DNA of 64,000 bases from Flavobacterium aquidurense (GTDB lineage: Bacteria; Bacteroidota; Bacteroidia; Flavobacteriales; Flavobacteriaceae): NCBI RefSeq assembly GCF_001404985.1, contig NZ_JRLF01000015.1, positions 372,001 to 436,000 on the forward strand, written 5' to 3'. The notes under the pieces are model-generated. The model was given only the letters and a program-made list of their open reading frames with translations. It was not told the origin of the DNA and did not search any database. This document shows positions 50,972 through 59,665 of this stretch, in pieces; position 1 is the first letter of the stretch, and each line of letters begins with the position of its first letter. The position numbers were made by a program, and so were the translations under genes.

Positions 50972-52132
50972 TTCATTAACCTGAAATTTCGTTCTCTTAC
51001 TTCCTTCGTACATTTCGTATTTTACCAAACGTGCTTCAAGACTTGCGTTAAAGAGTTTAATTTTTCTTGAAGGTTTTAATCCCACAAATTTCAATGCTTC
51101 AAGATTGGCAGTAATAAACCAGGCATTTGTTCCCGGATAGCTTTTCTTTAAAGTATCTCCTATATTTTTATAGAACTCTTCCATATGAATGTCTAAACGC
51201 TCATCATAAGGCGGATTGAAAACAATATGCAATTTTCCTTCCACTGCTTTTTCAGTATCAAAAAAGTTTTCTTCCTGAATGGTAATATAATCTTCTAAAT
51301 TGGCATTTCTAATATTATCCTTCGCTTTGTTTACAGCACTTGGCGCTTTATCAAAACCTTTAATTGTATAATGAAACTCTTTTGTTTTTTTCATTAAACT
51401 GTTTATAATCTGTTCAAACAAATCATTATCCCAGTCTTTCCATTTTTCAAAAGCAAATTCTTTACGGTTAATATTCGCCGGAATATTACAGGCAATCATC
51501 GCAGCTTCGGCTAAAAATGTTCCTGAACCACACATTGGGTCCAGAAAATGACTTTGCCCTTCCCAGCCTGACAATAATAAAATCCCTGCTGCCAAAACTT
51601 CGTTGATAGGCGCAATATTTGTAGCGGTTCTATATCCACGCTGATGCAGGGAATTTCCGGATGTATCCAATGCAACCGAAACCTGATCTTTATCAATATG
51701 TATGTTAATCCTTAAATCAGGAAAAGCTTTATCAATACTTGGGCGCTGACCGGTTCTTTCTCTAAACTGATCTACAATGGCATCTTTACATTTTTGAGAA
51801 ACAAACTCAGAGTGATTAAAATAAGTAGAATGTACCGTAGCATCAATCACAAAAGTTTGATTGGCATTCAATAATTTAGACCAGTTTACACCAGAAATCC
51901 CTTTGTACAATGCCTGTTCATTATTAGCCCTGAAAGAGTAAATAGGTTTTAAAACCTTAAGCGCGGTACGCAACGATAAATTCGCCTTATACATAAAACC
52001 CTTATCGCCCTTAAAGCTCACCATGCGCACTCCTTTTTCGACATCCTGCGCACCAAGATCTCTTAATTCTTTCTCTAATATTTCTTCAAAACCAAAAAAA
52101 CATTTGGCTATCATTCTAAAATTTTCTTCCAT
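50969..52132 (-). CDS. THUMP-domain RNA methyltransferase (RlmL-like N2-guanine type)
   Basis: The ATG at 52132 (MEENFRMIAKC) is chosen; a longer frame would cross a tRNA-like remnant. The 387-residue protein has an N-terminal THUMP domain (about 50-155) and a Rossmann methyltransferase domain with FLDPMCGSGTFLAEAAMIA (SAM motif I). The catalytic NPPYDERL follows. The arrangement matches the methyltransferase half of RlmL and related N2-guanine enzymes. RlmK is not fused. Confidence 0.92.
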   Translation of the reverse strand: MEENFRMIAKCFFGFEEILEKELRDLGAQDVEKGVRMVSFKGDKGFMYKANLSLRTALKVLKPIYSFRANNEQALYKGISGVNWSKLLNANQTFVIDATVHSTYFNHSEFVSQKCKDAIVDQFRERTGQRPSIDKAFPDLRINIHIDKDQVSVALDTSGNSLHQRGYRTATNIAPINEVLAAGILLLSGWEGQSHFLDPMCGSGTFLAEAAMIACNIPANINRKEFAFEKWKDWDNDLFEQIINSLMKKTKEFHYTIKGFDKAPSAVNKAKDNIRNANLEDYITIQEENFFDTEKAVEGKLHIVFNPPYDERLDIHMEEFYKNIGDTLKKSYPGTNAWFITANLEALKFVGLKPSRKIKLFNASLEARLVKYEMYEGSKRTKFQVNE

Positions 52133-52265
52133 CTTTATTTTTGTATTAAAAAACAACTCCAATCGCAGACGCTCTACCAATTATTTAGGTATCCTCGCGA
52201 AATAGTTATTTTTCGGCAAAAATACACTAAATTTGCGGGACTTTGAATTAATTGAAATAGAATAA

Positions 52266-53030
52266 ATGTCTGAAGCACCAAACTCATCAACACCAAATCA
52301 GGAGCGTAACACCGAAAATTGGTTTACTTCATGGTTTGATACTCCTTATTATCACATACTATATAAAGATAGAAACTACCGCGAAGCACAAATTTTCATG
52401 GATAATCTTACACATTATCTCAACCTGCCTGAAAAAGCAAAAGTTCTTGATCTGGCATGCGGAAAAGGACGTCATTCTATTTATTTAAATCAATTAGGCT
52501 TTAATGTATTAGGGGCAGATTTATCTGAAAACAGCATTGCTGAAGCCAGCAAAAACAGCAACGAAACCCTGCATTTTAAAGTGCACGATATGCGTGAGCC
52601 TTTTGAAGAAAAGTTTGATGCTATTTTTAATTTGTTTACCAGTTTTGGATATTTTGAAAGTGACGATGATAACCTGACAACTCTAAAAGCCATAAAAGAA
52701 AGTTTAACCGAATATGGTTTTGCAGTAATTGATTTTATGAATGTCGCAAATGTTATCGAAACTCTGGTTCCTGAAGAAGTAAAAACCGTTGACGGGATTG
52801 ATTTTAAAATCAAAAGATACCTTCAGGACGGACATATCTTTAAAGAAATAGATTTTGAAGATCAGGGACATCAATATCATTTTACCGAAAAAGTAAAAGC
52901 TTTAACCCTTAAGGATTTTGAAGAATTAATGGCAGAAGCCGGAATTTTTCTGTTAGACATTTTTGGAGATTATAAACTTAAAAAGTTTCATAAAACCGAA
53001 AGCAAACGATTAATCATGATTTTTAAGTAA
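52266..53030 (+). CDS. Class I SAM-dependent methyltransferase
   Basis: This 254-residue protein has motif I VLDLACGKGRHSIYL, motif II GADLSENSI and motif III FDAIFNLFTSFGYF in the usual Rossmann order. N-terminal NWFTSWFDTPYYHILYKDR is typical of a family of small methyltransferases in Bacteroidetes. The substrate is unknown. TAAATTTG at 52228-52235 is a possible -7 box. Confidence 0.9.
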   Translation: MSEAPNSSTPNQERNTENWFTSWFDTPYYHILYKDRNYREAQIFMDNLTHYLNLPEKAKVLDLACGKGRHSIYLNQLGFNVLGADLSENSIAEASKNSNETLHFKVHDMREPFEEKFDAIFNLFTSFGYFESDDDNLTTLKAIKESLTEYGFAVIDFMNVANVIETLVPEEVKTVDGIDFKIKRYLQDGHIFKEIDFEDQGHQYHFTEKVKALTLKDFEELMAEAGIFLLDIFGDYKLKKFHKTESKRLIMIFK

Positions 53031-53121
53031 CTGTTTAATTGTTGAACTGTTAATTTGTTTAATCGAAACAAACTAACAAAACCGATTAAACAATTAAACA
53101 AATTAACGATTGAACTAAAAA

Positions 53122-53790
53122 ATGAACTATTTATTACCCTTATTTTCTGTACTTTTAGGTTATGTTGTGGCTTTGTTTTTAAAACCAAAAAGCAAAACCA
53201 ATCTAAAATTATTACTGGCCTTTAGCGGTTCATTTTTATTGTCGTTAACTGTAATGCATTTATTGCCCGAAGTTTACGAAACACACAATCACAATATTGG
53301 TGTTTTTATCATGGTGGGGATTTTGTTCCAGATTATATTAGAGTTTTTCTCAAAAGGTGCAGAACACGGTCATGTTCACGGACATGCCCAAATGAGCCAG
53401 ATTCCGTGGCTGCTTTTTATCAGTTTATGCATTCACGCCTTTTTAGAAGGTTTTCCGGTAAGTCATCATCATGGTCTGGCACTTGGAATCGCCATTCATC
53501 ACTTGCCGATTGCTGTAATTCTGACCACTTTTTTCATTAATGCAAATCTTAATAAAAAAGCCATTTTTGCCTTCATGCTTACCTTTGCCGTTATGACGCC
53601 ACTTGGCACGATCGCATCTGAATATCTTGCTTTTTTAAATGACTATTATACTGAGATCACCGCCATCGTAATCGGGATTTTATTTCATATATCATCGACA
53701 ATTATTTTCGAAAGCAGTGAAGGACACAAATTCAATATTGCAAAAGTTTCTATGATTGTCCTTGGGATTTTATTGGCATTTATGCTATAA
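53122..53790 (+). CDS. ZIP family metal transporter
   Basis: This 222-residue protein has about seven membrane helices. It has a histidine-rich loop (HGHVHGHAQ) and the metal-site helices HAFLEGFPVSHHHGLALGIAIHHLP, with the His/Glu pattern of ZIP helices IV and V. ZIP proteins import Zn, Fe or Mn into the cytoplasm. It appears to be transcribed alone or with the upstream methyltransferase, across a repeat-filled spacer (53031-53121). Confidence 0.92.
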   Translation: MNYLLPLFSVLLGYVVALFLKPKSKTNLKLLLAFSGSFLLSLTVMHLLPEVYETHNHNIGVFIMVGILFQIILEFFSKGAEHGHVHGHAQMSQIPWLLFISLCIHAFLEGFPVSHHHGLALGIAIHHLPIAVILTTFFINANLNKKAIFAFMLTFAVMTPLGTIASEYLAFLNDYYTEITAIVIGILFHISSTIIFESSEGHKFNIAKVSMIVLGILLAFML

Positions 53791-53792
53791 TT

Positions 53793-53912
53793 GGGGCGTG
53801 ACCCTATCCCGATAAGCGGGCAAAGTTTGTTTACGATTATTCGCCCTCTTATCGGGATATGGTCGGGCTATCCGTACTACTTTGGTAGTTTACTTCTATC
53901 CCTCACGCACCA
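53793..53912. repeat. Structured intergenic element with three stems
   Basis: Outer arms GCGTGA (near 53796-53801) and TCACGC (near 53902-53907) are complementary. Within them TATCCCGATAAG pairs with CTTATCGGGATA, and ACTAC-TTTG-GTAGT forms a short hairpin. The whole folds as a three-way junction of about 115 nt between the ZIP gene and murQ. I recall similar GGGCGTG...CTCACGC spacers in other Flavobacteria, but copy number cannot be checked here. Confidence 0.65.
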
Positions 53913-53995
53913 GTACTTTCAGTAAAAATCATTTTCAGGAGATTCAAAAAACTTTGTAACTTTGAGACTTTGCAACTTACAACCCAAAAAACAAC

Positions 53996-54808
53996 ATGAC
54001 ATTTACTAAAACCACAGAACAAGCCTCAAAATACGAACATTTAGAAAAAATGTCCGTTCATGAGCTGCTTACCAATATCAATAAGGAAGACAAAACTGTT
54101 CCCAATGCAGTCGAAAAAGCAATACCACAAATTGAAGCTCTTGTAGCACAAGTTGTATCTAAATTAAAACTAGGCGGCAGAATTTTTTATATAGGAGCCG
54201 GAACATCAGGACGTTTAGGCGTTGTTGATGCCTCAGAATGTCCTCCTACTTTTGGCGTTCCTTTTGATTTAGTAAACGGAATCATTGCTGGTGGTGACAC
54301 TGCAATTCGTCGTGCCGTAGAGAATGCCGAAGACAATCCAACACAAGCCTGGATCGATTTGCAAAACAATACTATTGGTGCAAACGATGTGGTAATTGGT
54401 ATTGCCGCTTCCGGAACAACACCATATGTTATTGGAGGTCTGGAAACCTGCAATCAAAATGATATCCTTACAGGTTGTATTACCTGCAATGCCGGAAGTC
54501 CATTAGCACTTACAGCTCAATTTCCTGTAGAAGTTGTTGTAGGTCCTGAATTTGTTACCGGAAGTTCCAGAATGAAAGCCGGAACAGCTCAAAAATTAGT
54601 GCTTAACATGATTTCGACTGCTGCTATGATCCAACTTGGTAAAGTAAAAGGCAACAAAATGGTCGATATGCAATTAAGCAATATAAAATTAGTAGATCGT
54701 GGTGTAAAAATGATTATGGAAGAAATTCCGGTTTCATACGATGAAGCATCTGAACTATTAAAAAAATACGGCAGCGTAAGAAATGCTGTTGATAATTATA
54801 AAGAGTAA
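53996..54808 (+). CDS. murQ: N-acetylmuramic acid 6-phosphate etherase
   Basis: MurQ cleaves the lactyl ether of MurNAc-6-phosphate to give GlcNAc-6-phosphate in peptidoglycan recycling. The 270-residue SIS-domain protein has GAGTSGRLGVVDASECPPTFG with the catalytic Glu and AVENAEDN with the second conserved Glu. AASGTTPYV and GSSRMKAGTAQK are also conserved. No transporter or anhMurNAc kinase gene is adjacent. Confidence 0.96.
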   Translation: MTFTKTTEQASKYEHLEKMSVHELLTNINKEDKTVPNAVEKAIPQIEALVAQVVSKLKLGGRIFYIGAGTSGRLGVVDASECPPTFGVPFDLVNGIIAGGDTAIRRAVENAEDNPTQAWIDLQNNTIGANDVVIGIAASGTTPYVIGGLETCNQNDILTGCITCNAGSPLALTAQFPVEVVVGPEFVTGSSRMKAGTAQKLVLNMISTAAMIQLGKVKGNKMVDMQLSNIKLVDRGVKMIMEEIPVSYDEASELLKKYGSVRNAVDNYKE

Positions 54809-54877
54809 AAGGTTTTTCTGTGAAAGGTTAAATGTTATTTAACCGCAAAGAGCGCTAATTTTTATCCAAGGTCTACT

Positions 54878-54979
54878 TTGTCATTTCGAAGAATGAGAAA
54901 TCACACAAGAAACTCCGCAATGTATATTTTCAATCTTGGTCGATTTACTAGTGCGATTTCTCATTCTTCGAAATGACAA
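54878..54979. repeat. REP/MITE-like element with perfect 25-bp inverted arms
   Basis: Arms at 54878-54902 and 54955-54979 are perfect inverted copies (core GTCATTTCGAAGAATGAG), separated by 52 nt. I recall this core in dispersed repeats of Bacteroidetes. It lies between murQ and the next gene. It is followed by three copies of AAACCTGAAAC (54989-54999, 55012-55022, 55028-55038). Confidence 0.8.
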
Positions 54980-55047
54980 GATTGCGATAAACCTGAAACT
55001 AAAAAAAACTGAAACCTGAAACCTTTCAAACCTGAAACAAAAAAATT

Positions 55048-55269
55048 ATGGCAACAAATAAAGAACTACTAGGAAAAGGAATTAAATATTTATCAGGTTC
55101 GTTGCCTCTATTATTTATTGGACCTACTTTGATTTATAATGCTTTTATGAATCAGCATACCAACTGGCATTATTTAGTTCTGGGAATTGGAATTGTGGCT
55201 TGCTTAAGCGCCATGTTTTTAATTTTTTACGGATTGAGAATTATCATGAAAGGTATTTTTAATGACTAA
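55048..55269 (+). CDS. DUF6095-like small membrane protein
   Basis: This 73-residue protein has two membrane helices (about 14-32 and 42-64), with LLGKGIKYLSGSLPLLFIGP and FYGLRIIMKGIFN. I recognise it as the DUF6095 type common in Flavobacteria, of unknown function. It starts after the AAACCTGAAAC repeat region. Confidence 0.75.
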   Translation: MATNKELLGKGIKYLSGSLPLLFIGPTLIYNAFMNQHTNWHYLVLGIGIVACLSAMFLIFYGLRIIMKGIFND

Positions 55270-55341
55270 TATTTTAAAGCAATTAAACAAACCTTACAGG
55301 TTTCAAAACTTATATAACTTGAAATCTTTATCCAATATAAT

Positions 55342-55914
55342 ATGGAAAGTCTAATTCACATCCAAAAAACCTTCGAGAAAGTCGTTTATATCGACAAAAA
55401 AATAAACAATCGTGAGTTTGAAGATTGTGTTTTTAAAAACTGTGATTTCTCTAACAGCAATTTTGCCTACAATACTTTTTTAGACTGCGAATTTATAGAC
55501 TGTAATCTATCAATGACGAGTTTAGCAGGAACAAGTTTAAAGAATGTTTCTTTTAAAAACTGTAAACTTCTGGGAATCGCTTTTAATGAATGTGACGATT
55601 TCTTATTTCAGGTTTATTTCGAAGAAACTACACTTGATTATGCCGTTTTTTCGAATAAAAAAATGCCCAAAACCAAGTTCATCAACTGTTCCGTAAGAGA
55701 AGTTACTTTTATTGGGTGCAATTTAACAAGCTCATTATTTGATAATTGCAATCTTGAAGGAGCTATTTTTAATGACACACAATTGGCAGCCGTAAATTTT
55801 AAAACGGCTTACAATTACAAAATAGACCCGGAATTTAACCCCATGAAAAAAGCACAATTTTCGAATGACGGAATTATAGGGCTTTTAGATAAATACGATA
55901 TTAAAATTGTTTAA
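55342..55914 (+). CDS. Pentapeptide repeat protein
   Basis: The 190-residue protein consists mostly of A/C-D/N-F/L-x-x repeats such as CDFSNSNF, CEFIDCNLS, FKNCKL and CNLTSSLFDNCNLEGAIF, which form a right-handed quadrilateral helix. Its length and central break resemble Qnr/McbG-like DNA-gyrase-binding proteins, but many pentapeptide proteins have other partners. A quinolone-related role is only a possibility. Confidence 0.88.
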   Translation: MESLIHIQKTFEKVVYIDKKINNREFEDCVFKNCDFSNSNFAYNTFLDCEFIDCNLSMTSLAGTSLKNVSFKNCKLLGIAFNECDDFLFQVYFEETTLDYAVFSNKKMPKTKFINCSVREVTFIGCNLTSSLFDNCNLEGAIFNDTQLAAVNFKTAYNYKIDPEFNPMKKAQFSNDGIIGLLDKYDIKIV

Positions 55915-55920
55915 AAAAAT

Positions 55921-55999
55921 ATGTCACGAATTGCACTAATTTACACTAATTTGTAAGTCTGCAAAAAAATAATTCGCGCTAATTCGTGCAATTCGTGGC
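55921..55999. repeat. Intergenic AATTCGTGCAATTCGTGGC-type repeat
   Basis: Related words (CACGAATTGCACTAAT, CTAATTCGTG, GCAATTCGTGGC) occur in both orientations. It is one of several low-complexity spacers in this region and overlaps a longer alternative start of the next gene, arguing for the ATG at 56013. Confidence 0.55.
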
Positions 56000-56012
56000 A
56001 AAAAAAACAAAT

Positions 56013-56588
56013 ATGAATGCAACTGAATCTTACTTAGAAAGCGTTAAAAAACAGTTTTTATATTATAAAACGTTAGGCGAAAAAGCAATGGATCAATTAC
56101 AACCTGATCAGCTTTTTGTTGCTGTAAACGAAGACACAAATAGTATTGCAACTATAATCAAACATATTTCAGGTAATATGCTTTCGCGATGGACAGATTT
56201 CCTGACTTCAGACGGTGAAAAAGAATGGCGCAATCGCGATGCCGAATTTGAAAACGATTTACAATCAAAAGAAGAAGTTATAAAACACTGGAACATGGGC
56301 TGGGATTGTTTTCTAAACGCCTTAAACAGCTTAAACCCGGAACAACTCTCAGACATTATATACATTCGTAATGAAGGTCATACCGTTATTGAAGCCATAA
56401 ATCGCCAATTGGCACATTATCCTTATCATATTGGGCAGATTGTTTTTTATGCGAAACAATTAAAGAACGGCAGTTGGGACAGTTTATCGATTCCCAGAAA
56501 TAAATCCGAAAATTATAATGCTGAAAAGTTTGCCAAAGAAAAAGAAATCAAGAACTTTACCGAGGAAGAATTGAAAAGATTAAAATAA
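56013..56588 (+). CDS. DinB/DUF1572 family protein
   Basis: The ATG at 56013 (MNATESYLESVKK) is used; a longer frame would start inside the repeat. The 191-residue helical protein has SIATIIKHISGNMLSRW and RQLAHYPYHIGQIVFYAKQL, with metal-binding-type histidines of the DinB-like four-helix bundle (DUF1572). Some relatives are thiol-transferases. The exact activity is unknown. Confidence 0.88.
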   Translation: MNATESYLESVKKQFLYYKTLGEKAMDQLQPDQLFVAVNEDTNSIATIIKHISGNMLSRWTDFLTSDGEKEWRNRDAEFENDLQSKEEVIKHWNMGWDCFLNALNSLNPEQLSDIIYIRNEGHTVIEAINRQLAHYPYHIGQIVFYAKQLKNGSWDSLSIPRNKSENYNAEKFAKEKEIKNFTEEELKRLK

Positions 56589-56652
56589 TAATAATATCAG
56601 GCTCAGCAAGCTATAAAACCATTTTATTGTATTTATTTTTTGACGTATAAAT

Positions 56653-57117
56653 ATGAAAAAAAACAACAACGAAACACATCATTTTTTGCCAAGTGGAGAA
56701 TGGGAAGGATTTTATTGTTATTCTAATTCATCTCATCAACATAAAATGTCTATTGAACTGAATTTTGCAAACTCTATTGTTTCCGGCTCAGGAAGTGACG
56801 ATGTAAACTCGTTTCGATGGAATGGCACTTATAATCTGGAGCACTTTAAAATTAAAATGGTCAAAAAATATCCCACACATATTATTAATTATAATGGTGA
56901 TATTGACGAAAATGGCATTTGGGGCGTTTGGGATAATCCGGAAGATTTGAGTGGATTTGATGAATTTGGGCCTGCCCTTTTACAAAATATAAAAGCGATG
57001 ACTCACGGAGGTTTTCACATCTGGCCAAAAGCATCCAATAACGAATCAAAAGAAGAAGTTCAAGAAGAGGTAAAAGAATCTAAAAAATTAAAAGAATTTT
57101 ATATCCAAAAAATTTAA
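56653..57117 (+). CDS. Cytoplasmic protein of unknown function
   Basis: The 154-residue protein starts MKKNNNETHHFLPSGEWEGFY. A beta-rich globular domain follows (IELNFANSIVSGSGSDDVNSF, GIWGVWDN), then FGPALLQNIKAMTHGGFHIWPK, and an acidic/basic tail. There is no signal peptide. The family is not recognised. Confidence 0.7.
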   Translation: MKKNNNETHHFLPSGEWEGFYCYSNSSHQHKMSIELNFANSIVSGSGSDDVNSFRWNGTYNLEHFKIKMVKKYPTHIINYNGDIDENGIWGVWDNPEDLSGFDEFGPALLQNIKAMTHGGFHIWPKASNNESKEEVQEEVKESKKLKEFYIQKI

Positions 57118-57205
57118 ACTTTTTAGTCCGTACCAATAACTATCGGGATAAATAAAAGATTGGAATAAAAAACAGGAAAGAGCCCTAAAAAACAAAACAG
57201 TTAAA

Positions 57206-57577
57206 ATGAAAAAAATTATATTCTTATTACCTTTATTAGCCTTAGTATCCTGTTATGATGCAGAACACAATTGTAAAGATTTTAAAAACGGAAAATTCAA
57301 ATTTGAGTTTGATGTAAATGGCGTAAAAAAAACAACTGTTTTTGAACGTAAAGACGGCATCGAAATCGAAACTTTTGAAGGAAAAACAGATACCTCAACA
57401 GTTCGCTGGGTAAGTGATTGCGAATATGTTCTACAAAAAAAACATCCAAAAAACATGGCTGAAGAAAAAGCAATCAGCATGAAGATTTTAACGACTTCTA
57501 AAGATTCTTACACGTTTGAATTTGGAATGGTAGGTTCTGATCAAAAACAACGCGGTAAGGTCTTTAAAATAGAATAA
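57206..57577 (+). CDS. Small lipoprotein of unknown function
   Basis: The 123-residue protein has a lipoprotein signal (MKKIIFLLPLLALVSC, cysteine 16), then a short beta-rich domain with FKNGKFKFEFDVNGVKK and VRWVSDCEYVLQ. It may be a lipocalin-like or DUF-type envelope lipoprotein. The family is not recognised. Confidence 0.75.
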   Translation: MKKIIFLLPLLALVSCYDAEHNCKDFKNGKFKFEFDVNGVKKTTVFERKDGIEIETFEGKTDTSTVRWVSDCEYVLQKKHPKNMAEEKAISMKILTTSKDSYTFEFGMVGSDQKQRGKVFKIE

Positions 57578-57743
57578 GAAAACCTGAAATAACAAAGTTC
57601 CTTTTGGGGACTTTTTTTTTACCTCCAAGTTAGAAAAAAACCTTTGCCTCTATGCACCTTTGCTTCTTTGTCCTTAAAAAAACTTAGCAGTGTTTCTTTT
57701 ACATTTCTATTTTAAATCTTACATTAGGACCTAAATCTAACGC

Positions 57744-59663
57744 ATGAAAAATACCATTTCGCATAGAGTTGCCGATTTTTTAAAGGGCTTCCCTCCTTTT
57801 AGCTTTTTACATCAAAAGGATTTAGAAAAACTATCTGAACAAATTTCTATTGTTTATAAAGATAAAGATGCTGTAATCTTTGCGGAAAATGAGCAAACGC
57901 ATGACTCCTTTTATGTGGTTCATAAAGGTGCAGTTGCGCTTAAAAAAAGTTCAAAGAGCACGGTTTTAGACATGTGCGATGAAGGGGATATTTTTGGATT
58001 GCGTCCGCTTTTAGCTCAGGAAAATTATATAATGGAAGCTGTAGCCCACGAAGAATCCATTTTGTATGCGATTCCAATTGCGGTTTTTAAACCTTATGCG
58101 CTTGAGAATAGAACAGTTGGTAATTTTTTGATCGAAAGTTACGCCTCTAATACCAGAAATCCGTATTCAGACATTCATAAGGATAAATTGTATGGTGATG
58201 ATTTGCTTCATGAAAATCATCATGCCGCAAAAGATTCCTTTGATTTGCAGCCCATCAAATATTCGAAGAAAATCGTGACTTGCAGTCCATCTACCACAGC
58301 AAGGGATATTGCAAAAATCATGACAAAGAAAAAAGTCGGAGCGATATTAATTGTCGACGAAATGCTGCCTATAGGTATTATTACTGACAAAGATTTGCGC
58401 AATAAAATTGTTACAGGAGATTATTCGATCCTCACTACTGCAGAAACCATAATGACCAAACCTGTTGTTACTTATCCTAAAAAAATGACGGTTACAGAGG
58501 CACAAATGGCAATGATGAAAAGCAACATTAGTTATTTATGTTTAACAAAAGACGGAACAACGAACACTAAAGCAGTCGGGATTTTATCGAAGCATGATGT
58601 GATGGTTGCTTTAGGAAATAATCCTGCTGTTTTAATAAAGGCACTTAAAAGAGCTAAAAAAGCAAAAGAAATCAAACCTATCCGTGCGCGAATCATGCAA
58701 TTGCTTCAGGGATATTTAGACCAAAATATTCCGATGACTTTGATTTCTAAAATCATAACAGAGTTAAACGAAGCCTGCACAACACGCGTCATCGAAATTT
58801 CATTAGAAAAAATGAGCAGTCCGCCACCTGTAAAATTTGCATGGCTGGCTTTAGGAAGTCAGGGACGAAGTGAGCAAATGCTTCACACAGATCAGGATAA
58901 TGCTATTGTTTACGAAAATGTTTCTGATGTTTTTAAAGATGAAACGAGAGTTTACTTTTTAAAATTTGCAGCTCTTGTCAATAAAGGCCTTTTTGAAATT
59001 GGTTATGATTATTGTCCTGCCGAAATGATGGCTTCGAACCCAAAATGGTGTATGAGCCTGGACGAATGGAAAAATCAGGTAAAACACTGGATTACCAATC
59101 CGGGGAAAAATGAAGTTTTATTGTCGTTTATATTCTTTGATTATAGCCTGACTTATGGTGATGCAGCCATTGTTGACGAGTTATCAGAATCTATTTTTGA
59201 GAATGTAAAAGCAAATCCGGTTTTTTATGTTCATTTGGTAAGTGGTGCTTTGCAAAGCCCGTCACCAACGGGGTTTTTCAGGCAGTTTCTGGTAGAACAG
59301 GACGGAGCCAATAAAGATCATTTTGATATTAAAAGAAGGGCTTTAATGCCTTTGACAGATGCTGCCAGAGTTTTGATTTTATCACACTCTGTTAAATCAA
59401 TCAGTAATACGGCAGAACGATTTGAAAAACTTGCCGAATTAGAACCCAATAACAGAGAATTGTATTTGTCGTGCTCCTACTCGTTTAAAGCGTTATTAAA
59501 ATTCAGGACCAAACAAGGACTTTTACATCATGATTCCGGGCAGTTTATCGCGTTGGAATCCTTGTCTAAAATGGAAAAAATAAAACTTAAAAGAACTTTT
59601 AAAACCATTAAGGAACTTCAGGAATTAATTTCGGTTCGTTTTAATATTTCAAATCTGGTTTAG
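57744..59663 (+). CDS. cNMP-binding, CBS and DUF294 nucleotidyltransferase-like protein
   Basis: This 639-residue cytoplasmic protein has four parts. A cyclic-nucleotide-binding-like domain (about 15-115) has VVHKGAVALKKSS. A CBS pair (about 165-300) has KIVTCSPSTTARDIAKIM and GIITDKDLRNK. A GlnD-like nucleotidyltransferase domain (DUF294, about 320-470) has LGSQGRSEQMLHTDQDNAI, and a helical DUF294_C domain ends the chain. It probably senses a nucleotide and modifies a target; the target is unknown. The exonuclease gene starts 2 nt after its stop. Confidence 0.92.
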   Translation: MKNTISHRVADFLKGFPPFSFLHQKDLEKLSEQISIVYKDKDAVIFAENEQTHDSFYVVHKGAVALKKSSKSTVLDMCDEGDIFGLRPLLAQENYIMEAVAHEESILYAIPIAVFKPYALENRTVGNFLIESYASNTRNPYSDIHKDKLYGDDLLHENHHAAKDSFDLQPIKYSKKIVTCSPSTTARDIAKIMTKKKVGAILIVDEMLPIGIITDKDLRNKIVTGDYSILTTAETIMTKPVVTYPKKMTVTEAQMAMMKSNISYLCLTKDGTTNTKAVGILSKHDVMVALGNNPAVLIKALKRAKKAKEIKPIRARIMQLLQGYLDQNIPMTLISKIITELNEACTTRVIEISLEKMSSPPPVKFAWLALGSQGRSEQMLHTDQDNAIVYENVSDVFKDETRVYFLKFAALVNKGLFEIGYDYCPAEMMASNPKWCMSLDEWKNQVKHWITNPGKNEVLLSFIFFDYSLTYGDAAIVDELSESIFENVKANPVFYVHLVSGALQSPSPTGFFRQFLVEQDGANKDHFDIKRRALMPLTDAARVLILSHSVKSISNTAERFEKLAELEPNNRELYLSCSYSFKALLKFRTKQGLLHHDSGQFIALESLSKMEKIKLKRTFKTIKELQELISVRFNISNLV

Positions 59664-59665
59664 TC

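Noticed and set aside
55342..55914. Quinolone-resistance (Qnr) gene.
   Set aside because: Pentapeptide repeats alone do not show gyrase protection, and no Qnr-specific loops were identified by eye.
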